The notes under the pieces were generated by a model that had not been told where the DNA came from, ran no database searches, and saw only the letters and a program-made list of their open reading frames with translations. Of a stretch of 29,843 nt of DNA, positions 17,841 through 29,053 are shown in pieces. Made by a program: the position numbers and the translations under genes. The DNA comes from Hypsibius dujardini (Eukaryota > Tardigrada > Eutardigrada > Parachela > Hypsibiidae), in assembly GCA_001579985.1 (NCBI GenBank), contig LRSR01005376.1, positions 1 to 29,843 of the forward strand. The letters run 5' to 3'. How positions within the stretch are numbered: position 1 is the first letter of the stretch; every line of letters begins with the position of its first letter.

Positions 17841-18947
17841 GATTGTGTACTCGTCAATAATGATGTCGTCCACTGCTTTGCGGGGCACTCTGATGGGTAT
17901 GGGAGAAGCGCACCGTTACACCTCCAGGATCACTGCTTCCGTACAGGACAAACGGGCTAGACAATCAAAGCAATCAATTCGTCACAATAATTTTGTTTAA
18001 CACGATTTGATAGATATACATGTAGTTGATTGTATTACCTCTTTCGTTGGTTGTGATGATATTCACACGGTCGACATTACTGTCAATCTCTTCCTGGACC
18101 TTTTCCATGATCTTGGAGTACTTAAACATGAAGAGCATCACCCAGTGAATGGTCAGCACCGTGCTGCGGACCTCCGCGGCGAGAAGGTCAAATAATGACA
18201 TTCGTAACTGCGATTCTGTATAGGCAAAAAAAAGGTTGTCGTTTCATGGTTACCCTTTGCTTAATTAATTATGTTATTTTATGTGAAAGCCCAATCCAGA
18301 TTTTGAGTGCATTGTAATTAAAAATTTAAAAATTTAAAAAAATTAGTAGTAATAAAAATAAAATTAAACAATAAATAAAAAAATGTTATTTATAATTTGA
18401 TTTTCTAAAACTTAAGGCTAATTTTGACTTTAAAAGTATCTTCGCACAGACCAATTAGAATTTTCTTAATATTAAACCAATAAACTTATCTCTTCTCTGA
18501 AATTAAACGGCACTTTGGAAAGTACGTTTAAAGAAATCTCAGTCACTGACATGTAAGTGCACATTCTGTAGACCCTGCCTGAAGTTACCGGTGAAAAGTT
18601 GTTTGGAAAGCGTTTTACTCATTTCCTTCTCCTTCTGCATCTCCCGCTGGTAGGTTGACAGATAACTTGAACCACTAACTGCATCCGGTCGCATAATCCT
18701 TTCGTTAAGAAATACCAACATGTTGAGGAGGCTCTTTCGAAAGATTTGACGGGACAACGTGTTAGGAAAGTGTAAGAGAAAGGGTAGGAACTCAGCCCAA
18801 ACACCGAGCGCCTTATAAGCGGCGTAATGAACAGCAATTTTTTCGGTCAAATTTGCGAAACCCACCGGGTCGGACAGCTCCAAGGGCTCCCCAAAAGCAA
18901 CAGCTGGCACGATGTTGGTCAGGTACTTAAACCAGGTTGCTTGCGGG
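17841..18947 (-). pseudogene. CYP2-like cytochrome P450 fragment, probably a pseudogene
   Basis: Three consecutive exons have matching phases: 18947-18589 (acceptor TTCCTTTCAG), 18215-18039 (TATACAG) and one from 17956 to about 17841. Exon 1 carries the middle of a CYP2-like P450 (NIVPAVAFGEPLELSDP, SYLSTYQREMQKEKE). Exon 2 carries the I helix and KYSKIMEKVQEEID, and exon 3 the K helix and PIPIRVPRKAVDD. The I-helix AGxET[TS] signature is eroded to AEVRST. The K-helix ExxR has a TAA at 17918-17916 (GAG GTG TAA CGG), where family members have Gln or similar. The N-terminal anchor exons and the heme-Cys exon were not found. An intact relative presumably exists elsewhere in the genome. A sequencing error cannot explain both the stop and the I-helix loss. 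Confidence 0.7.
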
Positions 18948-19868
18948 CTGAAAGGAACTTGCATCAATTGCGTATTTTAGCCCCCATGTTGATATTAAAA
19001 CAATTCAAACTGTACGTAAAACTCAAGTTCAAATCATCTTAAAGTTCAAACTAACATAATTTGAAAAAGGAGCCAACCGACCTATCTACGGCACAATCAA
19101 ATTTATTTACCAATGGAGGAACGGATTGGACTGTCGGAAATGGGAACTCCAAAACTGTCGTGCCTGAAGGACAGGTCAAAGGGCCCATCAAGTTACCCGT
19201 ACCGTCATCCGAGATGGCGGGCAGGCGGACGGACACGCGGACGAACTGACGGACTGACAGATGAACGGACGGACAGAAGGCTTGACGGATGGACTGACAG
19301 GCGGACAGGCGGATGGACGGATGGACGGACCGACGGACGGACTGAGTGAAAGTTGAACGGACTGATGAACCGATGGGCCGATAGAACACGCCCGTCTCGA
19401 GCAACAAATGTGGCACCATCGTCATCTGGGAAACCGAACGGCCGCCCCTTTCACCGCTAAACGCCGGACGGTGCCAGTTACTCCGGTTCGTTTCTTGGTT
19501 GTTCATTCAGGCCCGACCGTAACAACTTTGGGGTGGTATCCATCCTTCCGTTTGTCCGTCCATCCGTCTCGTCATTGGGTGTCTACCGCATTAGTTAGCA
19601 TCGATTTTTCATGAGGTCACTAATAGTCGAATTTTAAACTTTTTGACAATGCCACGCATCGTGGACCGGCACTGCTTTTAGACTGAATTCAGAAACGGAT
19701 ATCATCTTCGAGATAGGAACAAAAAATCGAAAACCAAGCGCGCCAGCTTAGAATATATAGAAGCTGATACGTGAAAACAAAAATCAAATGGAGGAGGAGC
19801 TCCTGCAAAAAATGAGCAGCACCTCTTGAACGCTCACGACGTAGTATGTATAGGCGCCTAAAGCGGTG
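18948..19868. other. Spacer with GGAC-type repeat, no gene seen
   Basis: This stretch should hold the 3' region of the CaaX gene and any N-terminal P450 exons, but none of the latter can be recognised. A minus ORF at 19051-19506 overlaps the GGAC repeat and has a low-complexity core, so I do not call it. Confidence 0.4.
19210..19350. repeat. GGAC/GACG/GACT tetranucleotide array
   Basis: Imperfect GGAC, GACT and GATG units run for about 140 bases. A short oppositely oriented GTCC/ATCC patch lies at about 19540-19572. Confidence 0.85.
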
Positions 19869-21526
19869 CTACATAATGGAGCAGCTTTTATCACCGCCGC
19901 AGCCAACAGGTTTTCGTTTCTTCTTTTTATCTTTGGTTTTGCCGGATGAAGCGGGCTGTTTTCCCTGTTGGGTGTCCCGTTGCTCCTTTGGCCGTTCCTC
20001 TTCTTCCGTGGAAGTATCGCTTTTCCCTCTCGGTCGTTCCACCTCGTAGCCATTTTCTTTAGTGGGAACTTTCTCTTCTCGTGGTGATTGAGGCTTGCCT
20101 TCAGACACGCTTGAAGAGGAAGACGAAGCGGAACTGGGCAGTTCCTTAACTGGGCTCTGAGGTTTGGCATGGCTTCCGCCATCGGAAAGATGGGGGAACT
20201 CGCTGTTGACTTGATCTGCACTGGATGCGGAAGATGCTGGAAGAGGACTCGGCGAGGCAGAACCTCGTGGTAATGTATAGGCCTTGATTAACTCATCTGC
20301 TTCTTTGTAGAGGTCGCTGTTCGGTCGGAAAGGATTCTCCCCGTCCACCATCAACCTATTAGAGAAGAAAGTCTTAAACTCATTTTTTCCATCCGTCTGT
20401 CCGTCTGTCTGTTTATCCGTCTTCATTTAGAAACTTACGATTCAACAGGTTTTTGTACGACTCGAATAACAACGGGATTGTGTCCGTGAGCACCACCGGG
20501 ATAGCCGATTCCCGTTGGGCCCCTGGACGGGGTAAAGTGCTCGGCGGGATGAATGTGCTGACTCATGGCGTCTGTGACGATCACCGTCGGTGAGCCGTGA
20601 TCATTTTGTTGCGTATAGTAGCCGGAATAGTTGTGATAACCTGCTGGAGCAATGTGATGATGAATGTGGTGTGGCGTGCTGGTGGATGACGGCGGTGGAC
20701 TGGATAAATGGACTGCTGTAGCTGCCATACTGCTGTCTTTCTTCCCTGTAAAGAAATTGAAGTAGAACTTTAAAGCATTCAACTTTAAAAGTTGAACATA
20801 AAGGTAGATGTACACTAAGACCACTCACTAACAGACACTCCGCAAGCGGACATACAGAAAAGCTCTCTGAGAGTTATATAAACGCAGAAAGCGAAAGTGA
20901 AATCAGGCAGACAAACAGACAAACAGACAGACAGACAGACAGAAAATTTGCTCAAGAGGCAGTCAGGCAGACAGACAGAAAAATTGATTGAGAGGCAGGC
21001 AGACAAGTCAGACAGAAAGTGAGGCAGGCAGAAGACCATACCGATAGGCTCTGTCGAATTATTGACGGACTTTTTGTGTGCTGCCGCAGCCTCTTCTCTC
21101 GCCTGATGCTGCCTTATCCGACTTCTAGCGGAACCAGGCAAAACAAGTTTAGCCTGTGGAGGAGGCGGTGGTGCCGGCTGTTGCTGCAGTAAATTGACCG
21201 GATGAAGGACAATAGCCGATAGGGGCGGTCGTGCGGCGGTCACTGAATACAATCCACTACTCGAGCGGGGAATACCGGAACAGCGGAACGAGTCGGAAAG
21301 ATACCGTGGTGGAAGGAATATCTGACTTGTGAAATAGGTTGTACCGGAATGGTTGCTGCTCGGCGTCTGGGCTAGAGCGATGAAGGAGCCGATTGGAGGC
21401 TGGTAAGCTGCACTAGGGTCCTTGTAATGAAAATGAAGAAGGTGATTAGTCCGAGATGTGGTCGTGGGACGCGTTGGTCGTCTAGATGATGACGGCGAAC
21501 ATGGTCGCTGTATTGCTCCTTCAGCA
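19869..21526 (-). CDS. Pro/Ser-rich protein with polybasic tail and CaaX box (paralemmin-like architecture)
   Basis: Three exons, 21526-21042, 20745-20439 and 20355-19869, splice in frame (phases 2, 1, 2) and lack only the 5' end. Exon 1 encodes a Pro/Ser/Arg-rich stretch with QQQPAPPPPPQ and a basic ARSRIRQHQAREEA segment. Exon 2 is His/Tyr/Pro-rich (HHIHHHIAP) and ends VVIRVVQKPVES. Exon 3 begins LMVDGENPFRPNSDLYKEAD (an NPF motif in a likely helix). It then runs through a Ser/Glu-rich linker to KTKDKKKKRKP and ends CSIM followed by TAG. A polybasic region plus CSIM predicts farnesylation, and GCGG-SC could add palmitoylation, placing the protein on the inner plasma membrane. Paralemmins end this way, but no N-terminal coiled coil is seen, so that name is tentative. 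The missing start may be the 20-base exon at 27215-27196. Confidence 0.75.
20901..21032. repeat. CAGA/CAGG repeat in CaaX-gene intron
   Basis: (CAGA)n and AGGCAGGCA runs lie inside the 296-base intron 20746-21041 of the CaaX-protein gene. Confidence 0.85.
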
Positions 21527-22987
21527 CTAAAAATATAAATATAAATATATACGATTAGCTCACTGTCAGCAAAATAAGTAAAGCTACAAAATTATCAATG
21601 AATAATATTACTGGCATGTGTAATATGTATTTATATAAAACATATTCTACAGAATTTATTTATTTATATTATTGTACTATAAATATATGACAAATTAAAA
21701 TTATATATACACTGATGGGTATTGAGACCAGGTTACAAAAGTTCATTTCGATGTAACCATAATCTAATCGGAATAATTCAATAAAAGACGAACAGGACAA
21801 ATAGACAAAAAGCGTTTTCGCAAGGTTCATGGTTCAAGGCGATTAGCAAAGCGTTCCGCTGTTCCATTCTGCCATCAATCAGGTTGTGTAACATTTACGT
21901 GTGTGTGTGTGTGTGTGTGTATGTAGTTCGTTCAACGTCACCGCTGGCAGGCATGCAGTCCCTCGCATCCATTTGCAGGATACGAGTCCCAACATGTCAC
22001 ACCATTAACTAAATGATACTGTCAAATGGCGGAAAAAACCCTCGACTATAATCCACAGTGAAGATTGTTCAGGAATGGGATATGGAACGAAACGGAACGG
22101 AACAGACGGAACAAACGGAACGGTCGCTGGCCGATCTTAATAACCGGAAACCGAGTTCAACTTTCATTTTTGCACCTTGGCTCACACGGAGGTATAACAA
22201 ACCAACGAATTTAATCTCCAAATGGTATACGAGCGATGTGTGAAAAGGAACAATTTCAGGCTGCCACTTCCGATCCCAGCAGGGGGAACGAAATGCGGTA
22301 TTTTATATTTTTCTTAGCAGTTTTTTAAACTTCTAAAACGATACAAAATCAACCTGATTGTTCAAAAAGTTGTTAGGACCATTGGGAGTTGGGGGGGGGG
22401 CAGAACACACAATTACCAGAGAGATAAGAGTTCTAGAAAGCACATAAATTACTAAAGAGTTCGAAAACGTGAACGGTCGTTGGAAATGTGACTGACTTTG
22501 GTACCGTCTGACATCTGGTTTTTTCCCCGCATATTTGTTCAGAGGAAATTTTACTTGTTGTTCCGTCCAAGAGGCTGATCTAATGGAAATAAAATGATGG
22601 AACAGGCATTCGATGCTTATTTATTCAAGAAATAATTTTTAATATCTTGGATTTATAACATTTTCGTAATGAAAAATTCATCAATTATTTATGTAAAAAA
22701 GAGGTCCCGGCCGGCGATATGTATCGTGAATTTAAACATGAATGTTTGTACAGTAGACCAGCAGCAGCATGTCTGAAAATGGATCAATACTCTCGTGGGG
22801 TTGAAAAATAGAGGGCAGCAGGCTGTGCTTGCTCTCCTGTTCTGCGGATGACAGAACAGAACCAACGGGGAAAAGGAGACACACGCACACTTCAGCCGAA
22901 TCCATTTCAATCCGCGAAGTAAACAAGTTCATTGAACGCGTGCTCATGTCAACTAGTCTCGCTCCCGGAGGCCTACCTTATTCATAG
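21527..22987. other. AT-rich stretch, probably intron of the CaaX gene
   Basis: No exon is recognised. It includes a (GT)n run at 21899-21920, a GGAACGGAACA repeat at about 22085-22122 and a 10-base G run near 22391-22400. If the 27-kb first exon is right, this is the 3' part of a 5.7-kb intron. Confidence 0.4.
21899..21920. repeat. (GT)11 dinucleotide microsatellite
   Basis: Eleven perfect GT units in non-coding sequence. Confidence 0.9.
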
Positions 22988-23116
22988 GATAAACCACCCG
23001 TTTCGATGGATCACACGTCAAAAATACTACCGGAAGTCCTTCAAGGTCCTCCTCAAAAAGTCCTTCAGGTTGCACAAAGTCACAGGCAGGCGGAGGTCGA
23101 AAAGGGTGAACCAATA
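22988..23116 (+). CDS. Possible terminal exon resembling a receptor C-terminal tail
   Basis: After a CTTATTCATAG acceptor, one phase reads INHPFRWITRQKYYRKSFKV, then a very basic tail to a TAA (43 codons). The N-x-P, aromatic and YRKSFK pattern is reminiscent of the TM7/helix-8 end of rhodopsin-type receptors. No transmembrane exons lie upstream on this strand. It is either a remnant, a distal exon of a gene with large introns, or a chance ORF. Confidence 0.2.
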
Positions 23117-23560
23117 ATATAACCGCCACGTTCCAAAGTGAGATAATTATGTGAGAATTATGAGGGAAGGTTGTAAAATGTCGGTCCGTCGCGTCTAGAG
23201 CGAGCGAGCGAGAATATCAACGTGCACACTACTACTATCGCTACTACGCTCTGCGGCTCAATGTCAACAGAAGCAGATTAGAGAGGTCTCTCTTTCTCTC
23301 GCTTTCCGACAGCAGCAGCAGCAGAGTAAGCGGAAGGCCAAAAGGAAGGAAGGAACGGAACGGGGACTGATAAAGACCGGCTGTGTATTTACGGCTGACG
23401 GAACGACGGACGGAGAGAAGAGAGACGCCCCGACGCAAACAGACATCCGTCCTGTCTCGTCGGAGGAGGAAGACTAGTTGCGCCCGCCCATTCGCCCTTT
23501 TTCCTAAGGGTACTTGCATCGTGTTTTGGATTCCTTCCCTTCCCTTTGAGTCTTCCGCCG
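23117..23560 (+). promoter_or_regulatory. GC-richer, promoter- or 5'-UTR-like segment ending in a plus-strand donor
   Basis: A (GAGC)n patch at about 23200, CTCTCTTTCTCTCGC pyrimidine runs and a (CAG)5 run near 23312 make this stretch unlike the AT-rich surroundings. CCGCCG followed by GTAAGA at 23561 is a good donor, consistent with a non-coding first exon of a plus-strand gene. A 128-codon minus ORF overlaps but shows no family feature. Confidence 0.25.
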
Positions 23561-26500
23561 GTAAGATGTATGACAGTACGACTGTATTCGCAGCGCCACC
23601 ATATACAGCGGAGTAATCGTTTCTATTCATTTTTCATTCATTCTGTGTGTGTTGTCTGATTTCTCCCGCTCTCCAATTGAACTGTTGGAGCGTGTAAAAC
23701 GTTCTGAGCAAATAATATCGCCTGTTCCGTTCTCGTTTATTAACTGCGCTGGTAGGGTGTGGCGTGTGTATTAACATGCGGTAAACATGCTTATCCGTCA
23801 AGAAAGTCCACTGAGTTATTAGGGTGCTAGTGCAAGAAGTGTTGAGAAAGCTTTTTAGATTAATTTTTAGATATGATCCTGATGAAAAATATCGGCTGAG
23901 TCCACACTTGAACTCAACTTTCCAATTAACTCATATATTTACGATTTTTATTTTATATTAATTTAAAAATGTTAGCAAGCTCCGATGTGGTATTCAATTC
24001 ATAAATTGATTAACAAGACGGAAATAGTTTTTCAAAATGGTGTATAACATCGACGAGGGTGAAATTAAATTATTCCAATGCAGAGACGTATGTTACTGAA
24101 TTGTATGTAATGCGCAAAAAAATGTGGTTAATTAGCGGTCTACGGAATAATGCATTACAAGCTCTGGCTCCACAACGGCATCAGTCTGTAATTATTTTTT
24201 TGAGAGATGAAAAGCCATGTGGTTGGTGAAAGTCCGTGAGGTTGCGACGATCTCTCAATGACCCAATTTTTCTTTGTGCGAATCGTTATCTAGAAAAAGT
24301 GCAAGCGAGTGAAAGAAATGGTCTCTCACGTAATAATCGCTGAAATCGCAACCGGAGATTTTAACGGAAGATTGCAGTCGTAATTGTTGTAAAATATTTC
24401 TCGGTTCGCACCAAATGATTTTGCACGAGCCGAGTCGCGTAACAATTGGGTGAAGGAGAGTTTTGTCTGCTGACGACGCAGAATAAAATGGTTTGTTGTT
24501 TGAAAAGAACGGTTTGATTGAAAAATGGCGTGCAGGCTTGCTGGACAGACAGACAGACCAGACCCTCCCCGATCAAAGTCAAGGTTTACATGATCTATTT
24601 TGATCTTGTGGGATGATGTAGACTGTAAACAGTCACACGCGTTAAAAGGCAAGCCTGACATGCTGGCGATATTCGCATATGTCTTTACGATGTTTAGTCG
24701 CACAGTTAGCAGTTAATTTAAAGTCCACTTCTCATCTCCGACCCACATATCTTTCTACCCCAAATTTTTAACATATTTTCTCTACTGTCCACCCACACAT
24801 TTTTATGCAGTCATTCGCTAATCGTTTTCTCATACTGCTTTGTAATTATGGGATCTTTCGGCATGTAGTCTTTCATTTTTCATCGAAAATTGCCGAGAAG
24901 TTTTGCCGCTGAAATTTGTTCTCATCCACAGACGACTGATCATCACTTTACAATTATAACTTATTTTTTGGAAACCCTTTTGGTCCCAGGGTCCTTTCCA
25001 AAGAAAGATACTACCCCTACAGTCGACTACCTCCGCAATTCATAAACTTATGTAGTAGTGAAACAAGTGTTGCAATTCAACTAAAATATATGAATGGATT
25101 TTAGTCGGAAAAATGAATGTATTGATTTAGAAGATACAGAATTATACAAAATTTGAAACAGGAGGCAGTTTTCGTACAATTTAAAACAAGTTTTTTAAAC
25201 GCTTATTTATAAAATAAATTCCGAACTGTAAATTAAAGTCTCGCGCAGAAAAATTTATGATTTTAGTTTTCTTTTTCGTTTTTGTTTTAGCGTTCAAATA
25301 AAATAAACTAAAAAAAACAAATAGAATAAAATAGGATGAAATAAGTGTTCTTTCATTCATTCACAATATCTGTACGAAATTTTGCAGTTGTAACATACTT
25401 TTATTTATTTTGGCTAAGTCTGCTTGTGCCGGTATCGGACTTCGAGGCGCCAGAGTCCAAAAGAGCGAGAGAGAAGTGTTTGATTGTTTTTGATTTATAC
25501 GCGATTCCGCCTCACAGGAAGTCAGCAGCACACGCCACCGACACGACATGGCGATTAAAGTCTCGACCAAGAGCACGTTCAGACTGTCAATAATCCTCAC
25601 CCGGTCTCTGTGGGGAAGTTTACGACCTCTAGTCCAACTATCTTGTACTAGGCTGGCTTGGACTATATTGATCGGAGAGAGAAGGAAGAGATGGGACGTA
25701 TGCATGACCGTCGACACTGCCTTCCAAATTTGCATCCCCTCCCTTCCTTTGCTATGCATGGTGTTGTTATGTCTGCTGCGCTTAGCCAGCAGTCACTTTC
25801 CGGTGGGCGGACCTCCAAAGGCGGCCTCAGCGTCGAGGCAAGCGACACTTCCGACATAGACCTTCTCGCGTTCCTTTTTCACAGTTTCCGGCACCAAATC
25901 TCCACACTCGGTTGGGGGCGCCACAGTTTGTCATGACCCGATCCCCTGATATGACAGGAGAACTCAAGAAGCTCTTCACAAATTACAATGCGACCTCTCT
26001 CGGGTCTTTGACCGTTCGCGGTGGAAATTTTAATCAACAGACACACGCTGAAAGACACGATCGAGCAACATCGGAAATGAGAAATGAGCCCGGCTAGACA
26101 ACAATCTATTGCCTAGGGGTCTTATTGTTGTGGGCATAAATAGAACGTTCTGGACATGCTTAGAATGACTATTCTTAATCAATACTATTCTATGCGCAAT
26201 GCACATACATACAAAAACATGCATAAAAAGAATAGTTATTGGCGATTCGGGATGTTAATTTTTGTACAGTATTGAAAGCGCAAACAAAAATGCTCAATTA
26301 TCAACACATTGGTAAGTTAGACTAATTCGTCAAAGAATATATAGTATAGTATGGAAACGAACTTGAAAAAGGAAAAATCAGCTACTTACGGTAGTTAATT
26401 ACTAAGTTCTTGCATTTTTGCTGATGTATTTCATTAGATGCGTCAGGAGTTATTGTGTTTAGTCCATTTAATCTCTATGGTAAGTTATATACTACGTTTC

Positions 26501-26940
26501 GCAACATCGATCTAGCAGTATATACCAAACCGAGTGGCCTTCTTGCAAAACATATTCATTAAAATACAAGTAATCAAGGTCAAACACATTTATGTACTTA
26601 TGTCAGAGACATAAGAATAGTGCAAATTAATATAATATATTTATAATGTGTAATGTCTAATGTATAATATTTTTTTTTAATGTTTGATTTGCGCTATTCT
26701 ATATCTGACTATATTAAATACAAATTATTTCCATTCGAGGATTGCTTAAATTTATTAAATTCTGCAGCAAAATTCCTGCGGATTTAGAGGTGGCGGACTC
26801 GACACTTGATCATCTCAGCTATATCGCTGTATGTGAAAAGGCGCAACAAAGTACAACTGTGCGTCTTGGATTTCCATCCCATTTGATCCACGTCACATTC
26901 ATCCATCCCCACAACACACCACATAGATCCGGCTAATAAT
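23561..26940. other. Long AT-rich non-coding stretch
   Basis: I find no exon with both splice support and a recognisable product. ORFs up to 132 codons occur in both directions (for example 25361-25759) without motifs. Plausibly large introns or intergenic DNA. Confidence 0.4.
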
Positions 26941-27195
26941 ACACATACACCATCCAAATTCATTCACTCTCCCTTTCCCGGCATTATATTACATTACACC
27001 ATATACTACTACTACTCCCGTTTCTCCATCTCAATACAGAGGCTAAATCTCAGCTCAAACCATCATTTCGGACACACACACCCACAGACCCAACAAGCGC
27101 CAAAGGAAATCAATACAACCTAAACCTATCCTCCTACAACTATACGCTGAATAATAACGCACACGAACACCAGCCTCTTTATACACAAAATTTAC
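26941..27195. other. G-poor plus-strand stretch
   Basis: About 250 bases with very few G on the plus strand (CACACACACCCACAGACCC and similar), directly downstream of the candidate donor at 27195-27194 on the minus strand. Its strand skew resembles the segment upstream of GFRP. Confidence 0.4.
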
Positions 27196-27215
27196 CTGAC
27201 AGTCGCAAACGTCAT
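27196..27215 (-). CDS. Candidate first coding micro-exon of the CaaX-protein gene
   Basis: On the minus strand GGACC-ATG begins 20 coding bases (MTFATV plus two bases) followed by GTAAAT. The phase (2) is exactly what the exon at 21526 needs, and the ATG has a reasonable initiation context. Joining them gives 432 residues. One in three random donors would match in phase, so this remains a hypothesis. Confidence 0.3.
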
Positions 27216-28435
27216 GGTCCACTTTTCCTCTCCCACTTCCCTTTATCCACTCGAGACCGGAAACGGTTTCTGGATCGCCTGTGCGTGCACAGACACACAA
27301 CCTCGCCTGTCTATTTACCCGCTCATAAATAACATATACACAATTCCCGATAGGAGATATGTACTGGTGATAGGGAAGAAAAAAATCTATCCCGAAGAGA
27401 TTTATCAAGACGAATGAATGGAGGAAGAGAGCGAGGGTCGAGGATCGGGGGTGGAAAATATTTCTATCGTAGAGGGCGATCTCTGGAAGGGCGTTTAGTT
27501 GATCCAAGTGGCGTACCGCTTGACCCTGCCACTTCTACAGCAACCGTATAGGAAGAGAGATCATCCCACACACAGGCAGTCAAACGCCTATATCAACGTA
27601 TATACGGTATATATGCAGAAAAATGTCCTGTTTATTGACACTTTAAATCAGCTGCTGTTTAGAAACTCTCGCACACTTTTTCTTCGTCACGAACGACCAA
27701 CGACGACGAAGCAGTTTTAGGCCCCTCAGGCAAAAACGGAAGAAAAATAAATGAGCCGTATAAACAACAAACCATAAAACGTTAACAGGGGTACGTTGGA
27801 GCCTGTGTCTCTATTGAAAAGTTGCGGGAATGAGCCGGCTTCGTTTGCGCTGTCTGTCTGTGGGGCTATGATGATGCTATATGATGTTCGATCTCGTTGA
27901 GGAGGAGGATGGATGGATATACGGATGAGTGACTGAACTGGACCGCCGGATTGCAATGGATGAATCAGTGTGGGGGAAATCAATAATCCCTTCTGGTACA
28001 TATATATACGACATTGGACGGACTAGAGATGTGGTACATGTACATTATAGCCAATCCCCCATCACTCCTCAACGAGAGCTAGCGCGGACGGAACGCGAAA
28101 CTACTTTTTATTTAACTCATCTTCCTCCGCGAGGACAGCGTCACAGTCATAGAGCTAGCTAGCGTCCTTCCTCAGGCATTCGACCACCGAAAACGATTTG
28201 GCGCCTGTAGCGCTCAACGCGCCTTATTTCTCCGTGTCCCTTCCCGCCGTCATGTCAACTTGTGGTGTTCGATCTCCCCAGCCGCAAACTCAATCAACCC
28301 CCATTTGAGTGCACGGTCCGTGTCGAGGAATGCAGACATCGCCGACGGCCCTCCCACACCACCAGCTGCGCCTTTGCGTTGTGGGTGTTGCCAGTTATGC
28401 AGATTACATTTCGTTAGATGGGCTAAGCGACGTCT
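27216..28435. other. Non-coding stretch, possible upstream region of the CaaX gene
   Basis: There is no supported gene. A minus ORF ending in a TGA near 28253 reads GGPSAMSAFLDTDRALKWGL and onward with plausible codons, but its acceptor (GCGCAG) lacks a pyrimidine tract. I leave it uncalled. Confidence 0.35.
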
Positions 28436-28640
28436 GACAGACAGGCAGACAGACAAGCACACAGATCGACATGGAGACAGACGTATATCTAGACAGACAA
28501 CGTACTTGGTGACTGACTGACTGACAAACAGACAGACGGACAGACAAACAGACCGACAGATAGATAGACAGGCAGGCGGACACAAATGCAGACAAACGAA
28601 CGAACAAATGGCCAGACAAGCAAGCAGGCAGTCAGACAAC
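28436..28640. repeat. CAGA/GACA tetranucleotide microsatellite
   Basis: About 200 bases of degenerate CAGACAGA, GACTGACT, GATAGATA and GGCAGGCA units; the longest tetranucleotide array in the window. It opens false Cys/Leu/Ser-rich frames on the minus strand. Confidence 0.9.
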
Positions 28641-28945
28641 AAACAGGCACATTGAGATGCTATACTACATACGGAAGCAGCTAGACCAGTCCGAGACATC
28701 CGTTCAGTCTAACAAATTCTCGACAGAGTTCCCAAAAATGGATTGCGGAAAATCGGGAGAAACGGCTGAAACTAGACAGGGGTAGTAGTAAGAGATACAT
28801 CGCTTCAAGCAGAAAGCTCAAGTAGCTAAATGAGAGATTTCGAGGACACAGATATGAAACCAGCAAAAAATCAAATGGTTCTAGGAAAATTTAGCGCAGA
28901 CCATAATGAGAGAATCAGGCACTGACAAGGGGTCGGAACGAGTCA

Positions 28946-29053
28946 TCACACCCCGATTCCCTGAAAAGTCAGGGTCACGTTGCCGAAGTCAGTGATGAGA
29001 TCCGCGGGGAGTTCACTGCTTGAGCTGAAACCTTCGGATTGCCATCCGAAAAG
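28946..29053 (-). CDS. Terminal exon of an unidentified minus-strand gene
   Basis: After a strong acceptor (ATTTCTTCGCAG) 36 codons read LFGWQSEGFSSSSELPADLI, then a stretch ending LTFQGIGV and a TGA. Phase 0, balanced codon use and alternating hydrophobic residues look like a real beta-rich C-terminus. The remaining exons should lie beyond the right edge or in unrecognised pieces after 29054. I do not recognise the family. Confidence 0.45.
   Translation of the reverse strand, partial: LFGWQSEGFSSSSELPADLITDFGNVTLTFQGIGV

Noticed and set aside
16794-18947. Reassigned stop codons (TAA/TAG read as sense) to explain the interrupted P450 and CDF-like frames
   Set aside because: Intact genes here end normally at TAG (SLC16-like, DTD, the CaaX protein, whose CSIM must be terminal) and TAA (GFRP), so the standard code holds.
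25361-25759. 132-codon minus ORF
   Set aside because: No signal peptide, domain or splice support; codon pattern unremarkable.
28436-28640. CRISPR-like or coding interpretation of regularly repeated CAGACA/GACA units
   Set aside because: Units are 4-6 bases without spacers; plain microsatellite in a eukaryotic genome.
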